Assembly: GCA_017428385.1 (NCBI GenBank)
Contig: JAFRQX010000001.1
Coordinates: forward strand, 1-64,000
Length of the DNA: 64,000 nt
Source: Clostridia bacterium
Lineage (GTDB): Bacteria > Bacillota > Clostridia > Christensenellales > Aristaeellaceae
Direction of reading: 5' to 3'
Part shown: one piece after another, positions 62,590 through 64,000 of the stretch
Layout of the letters: each line of letters begins with the position of its first letter
Position numbering within the stretch: the first letter of the stretch is position 1
Notes under the pieces: generated by a model
Databases searched by the model: none
What the model was told of the DNA's origin: nothing
What the model saw: the letters and a program-made list of their open reading frames with translations, nothing else
Position numbers and translations under genes: made by a program

Positions 62590-64000
62590 ATGAAAAAATG
62601 GCTTGGTATCCTTCTGGCTTGTATGCTGATTCTGAATATGCTTCCTGCCATGGGTGAAGAGGCAGGCACTGTGAATACGGAAACACAGGAAAACCAGGTT
62701 GTCTATGACTACAACGACCTGGTGATCGGCAATCCCACACAAATGAACGGGCAGTTCTTTACCGCACTGTGGGGAAGCCATACAAGCGATATTGACGTCC
62801 GCCAGCTGACTACCGGATATAACCTGATCCGCTGGGACGGGGAGACAAGTCTTTTCCGCTTTGACCATACTGTGGTCAGCGGCGCCGCAATCGGCGATGA
62901 CCAGGACGGAAACCGGAGGTATATGATCTCTCTGTATAAGGATCTGTATTTCTCCGACGGCGTACGGATTACCGCATGGGATTACGCTTTTTCCGTATTG
63001 CTGCAGGCCAGTCCGCTGATTGCGAAACTGGGAGGGATCCCGTCAGACCTGAGTTACCTGGTGGGCTATGAGGATTACGCTGCCGGAAAGACAAGCAAGC
63101 TGAAGGGCGTACATGTGCTTGACGATAACCGTATTGTTTTTACCGTCAAGAAAGAAGCGCTTCCTTACTTCTATGAGCTGTCACGGTTCAGCTTCAATCC
63201 TTATCCGATCAGCACGATTGCCCCCGGATGCAAGGTGTATGACAGTGAGGAAGGTGCCTATATCGCCGGAACGGATCCGGATACGGATCCCTTCACGGAG
63301 GAACTGCTGCGGCAGACCATCCTGACGCCGGAAACAGGGTATCTGGTTCATCCGGTTCCCGGGTCCGGCCCGTATACGATCCAGTCTTTTGACGGCGTAT
63401 CCGCCGTATTTGAAGTCAATCCATGGTTCAAGGGCGATGAAGACGGCTCCAGGCCGAAAATCAAACGCCTGACCTATACGTGGGCGCAAAACGAAAACAT
63501 GATCGCGGAGCTGGGCAAGGGGACATACGCCATGCTGAACAAGGTGACCCTTGCCGACGTGATCCGGCAGGGCCTGGAACTGTGTACAACCAGCAGCCAG
63601 TATACCCGCACAGCTTATCCCCGGACAGGGTTGACTTATTTCTACTTCCTGCCGGGAAGCGAAACAGTTCAGAGTGGAAAACTCCGGCAGGCACTGGCCT
63701 TCTGCCTGAACAAGAAAGATTTTGTAAGCCAGTATGTCGGTGCGTTCGGTCGGGAAGCCGACGGCCTCTACGGACTCGGACAATGGATGTACCAGCTGGC
63801 TGCCGGCCTGATGCCCTATCCTGAAACGGGAACAAAGCCGGCGGAAGAGGGTGAAGCCGGATGGGAAAGCGTCACCCTGGACGGCCTGACCCGTTATCCC
63901 TTTGACCTCCAGCAGGCGGCAGCCTTGCTGGACGAGGATGGATGGAACCTGAATGAAAAAGGGGAGGCCTATGTGCCGGGAACGGACACAATCCGTTATA
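62590..64000 (+). CDS. oligopeptide-type ABC substrate-binding protein, truncated by window end
   Basis: The open reading frame from ATG 62590 (AAGGGGG upstream) runs past the window edge with 470 codons visible. Signal peptide MKKWLGILLACMLILNMLPAMG with a Cys in the h-region but no standard lipobox. The mature protein follows the SBP_bac_5 (OppA/DppA) pattern: LVIGNPTQMNGQFFTALWG, SLYKDLYFSDGVRITAWDYAFS (the 'F-x-DG-x-x-x-T-A-x-D' motif), GSGPYTIQSF and LRQALAFCLNKKDFVSQYVG. It starts 54 nt after the secreted-protein gene. Cargo unknown. Confidence 0.88.
   Translation, partial: MKKWLGILLACMLILNMLPAMGEEAGTVNTETQENQVVYDYNDLVIGNPTQMNGQFFTALWGSHTSDIDVRQLTTGYNLIRWDGETSLFRFDHTVVSGAAIGDDQDGNRRYMISLYKDLYFSDGVRITAWDYAFSVLLQASPLIAKLGGIPSDLSYLVGYEDYAAGKTSKLKGVHVLDDNRIVFTVKKEALPYFYELSRFSFNPYPISTIAPGCKVYDSEEGAYIAGTDPDTDPFTEELLRQTILTPETGYLVHPVPGSGPYTIQSFDGVSAVFEVNPWFKGDEDGSRPKIKRLTYTWAQNENMIAELGKGTYAMLNKVTLADVIRQGLELCTTSSQYTRTAYPRTGLTYFYFLPGSETVQSGKLRQALAFCLNKKDFVSQYVGAFGREADGLYGLGQWMYQLAAGLMPYPETGTKPAEEGEAGWESVTLDGLTRYPFDLQQAAALLDEDGWNLNEKGEAYVPGTDTIRY

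Overview
The window looks like a chromosomal segment of an anaerobic Firmicute of class Clostridia, roughly 50-55% G+C by eye. Ribosome-binding sites are of the AGGAGG type and lipoproteins follow Gram-positive rules. Other pointers are a LytR-CpsA-Psr protein, an electron-bifurcating [FeFe] hydrogenase and an indolepyruvate:ferredoxin oxidoreductase, with no sign of outer-membrane biogenesis. A gut or rumen clostridium is a reasonable inference; genus and species cannot be read from the sequence.

Region 1 (1-13 kb) is one co-directional RiPP cluster. It has a Ser/Cys/Gly-rich precursor (29-199), an AgrD-like peptide (347-490) and an ABC-2 exporter. The enzymes follow: a LanB-type dehydratase split into separate proteins, a SpaB_C-like protein that may be a pyridine synthase, an RRE-bearing partner protein, a YcaO cyclodehydratase, two nitroreductase-type proteins and a ThiF/E1-like protein. 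This is the enzyme set of a thiopeptide or of an azole/dehydroalanine peptide. The core does not look like the thiopeptide cores I know, and the left edge is cut by the window. A bidirectional terminator and two tRNA-Ser genes close the region.

Region 2 (13-38.7 kb) is mostly core and transport: PAP2 phosphatase, RluA pseudouridine synthase, acyl-CoA synthetase with IorAB, a lipid kinase, a heterodimeric ABC exporter, xanthine phosphoribosyltransferase beside a BMP/Nup-type nucleoside importer, DegV, an O-antigen-ligase-like protein, and an Ugp-type carbohydrate importer with a doubly anchored binding protein. Region 3 (38.7-49.8 kb) has initiator and elongator tRNA-Met, an odd tRNA-derived inverted element, dCMP deaminase, and a long operon for the HndABCD-type hydrogenase interleaved with DRTGG, ATPase-fold, PHP and HydS-like regulators. 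Region 4 (49.9-58.3 kb) is a TetR-controlled ABC exporter pair with a pectinacetylesterase-like enzyme and a GH2 beta-galactosidase. Region 5 (58.4-64 kb) opens a surface-polysaccharide locus: NusG/LoaP-like antiterminator, Wzz/BY-kinase, LCP protein, a secreted protein and a truncated peptide-binding protein.

Two non-coding themes run through 15-44.5 kb. Arrays with a strict 7-bp period sit at about fourteen gene boundaries, several of them containing the stop codon of the upstream gene. Perfect or near-perfect palindromes overlap the stop codons of three genes next to such arrays. A four-helix-bundle gene flanked on both sides by arrays interrupts the hydrogenase operon.
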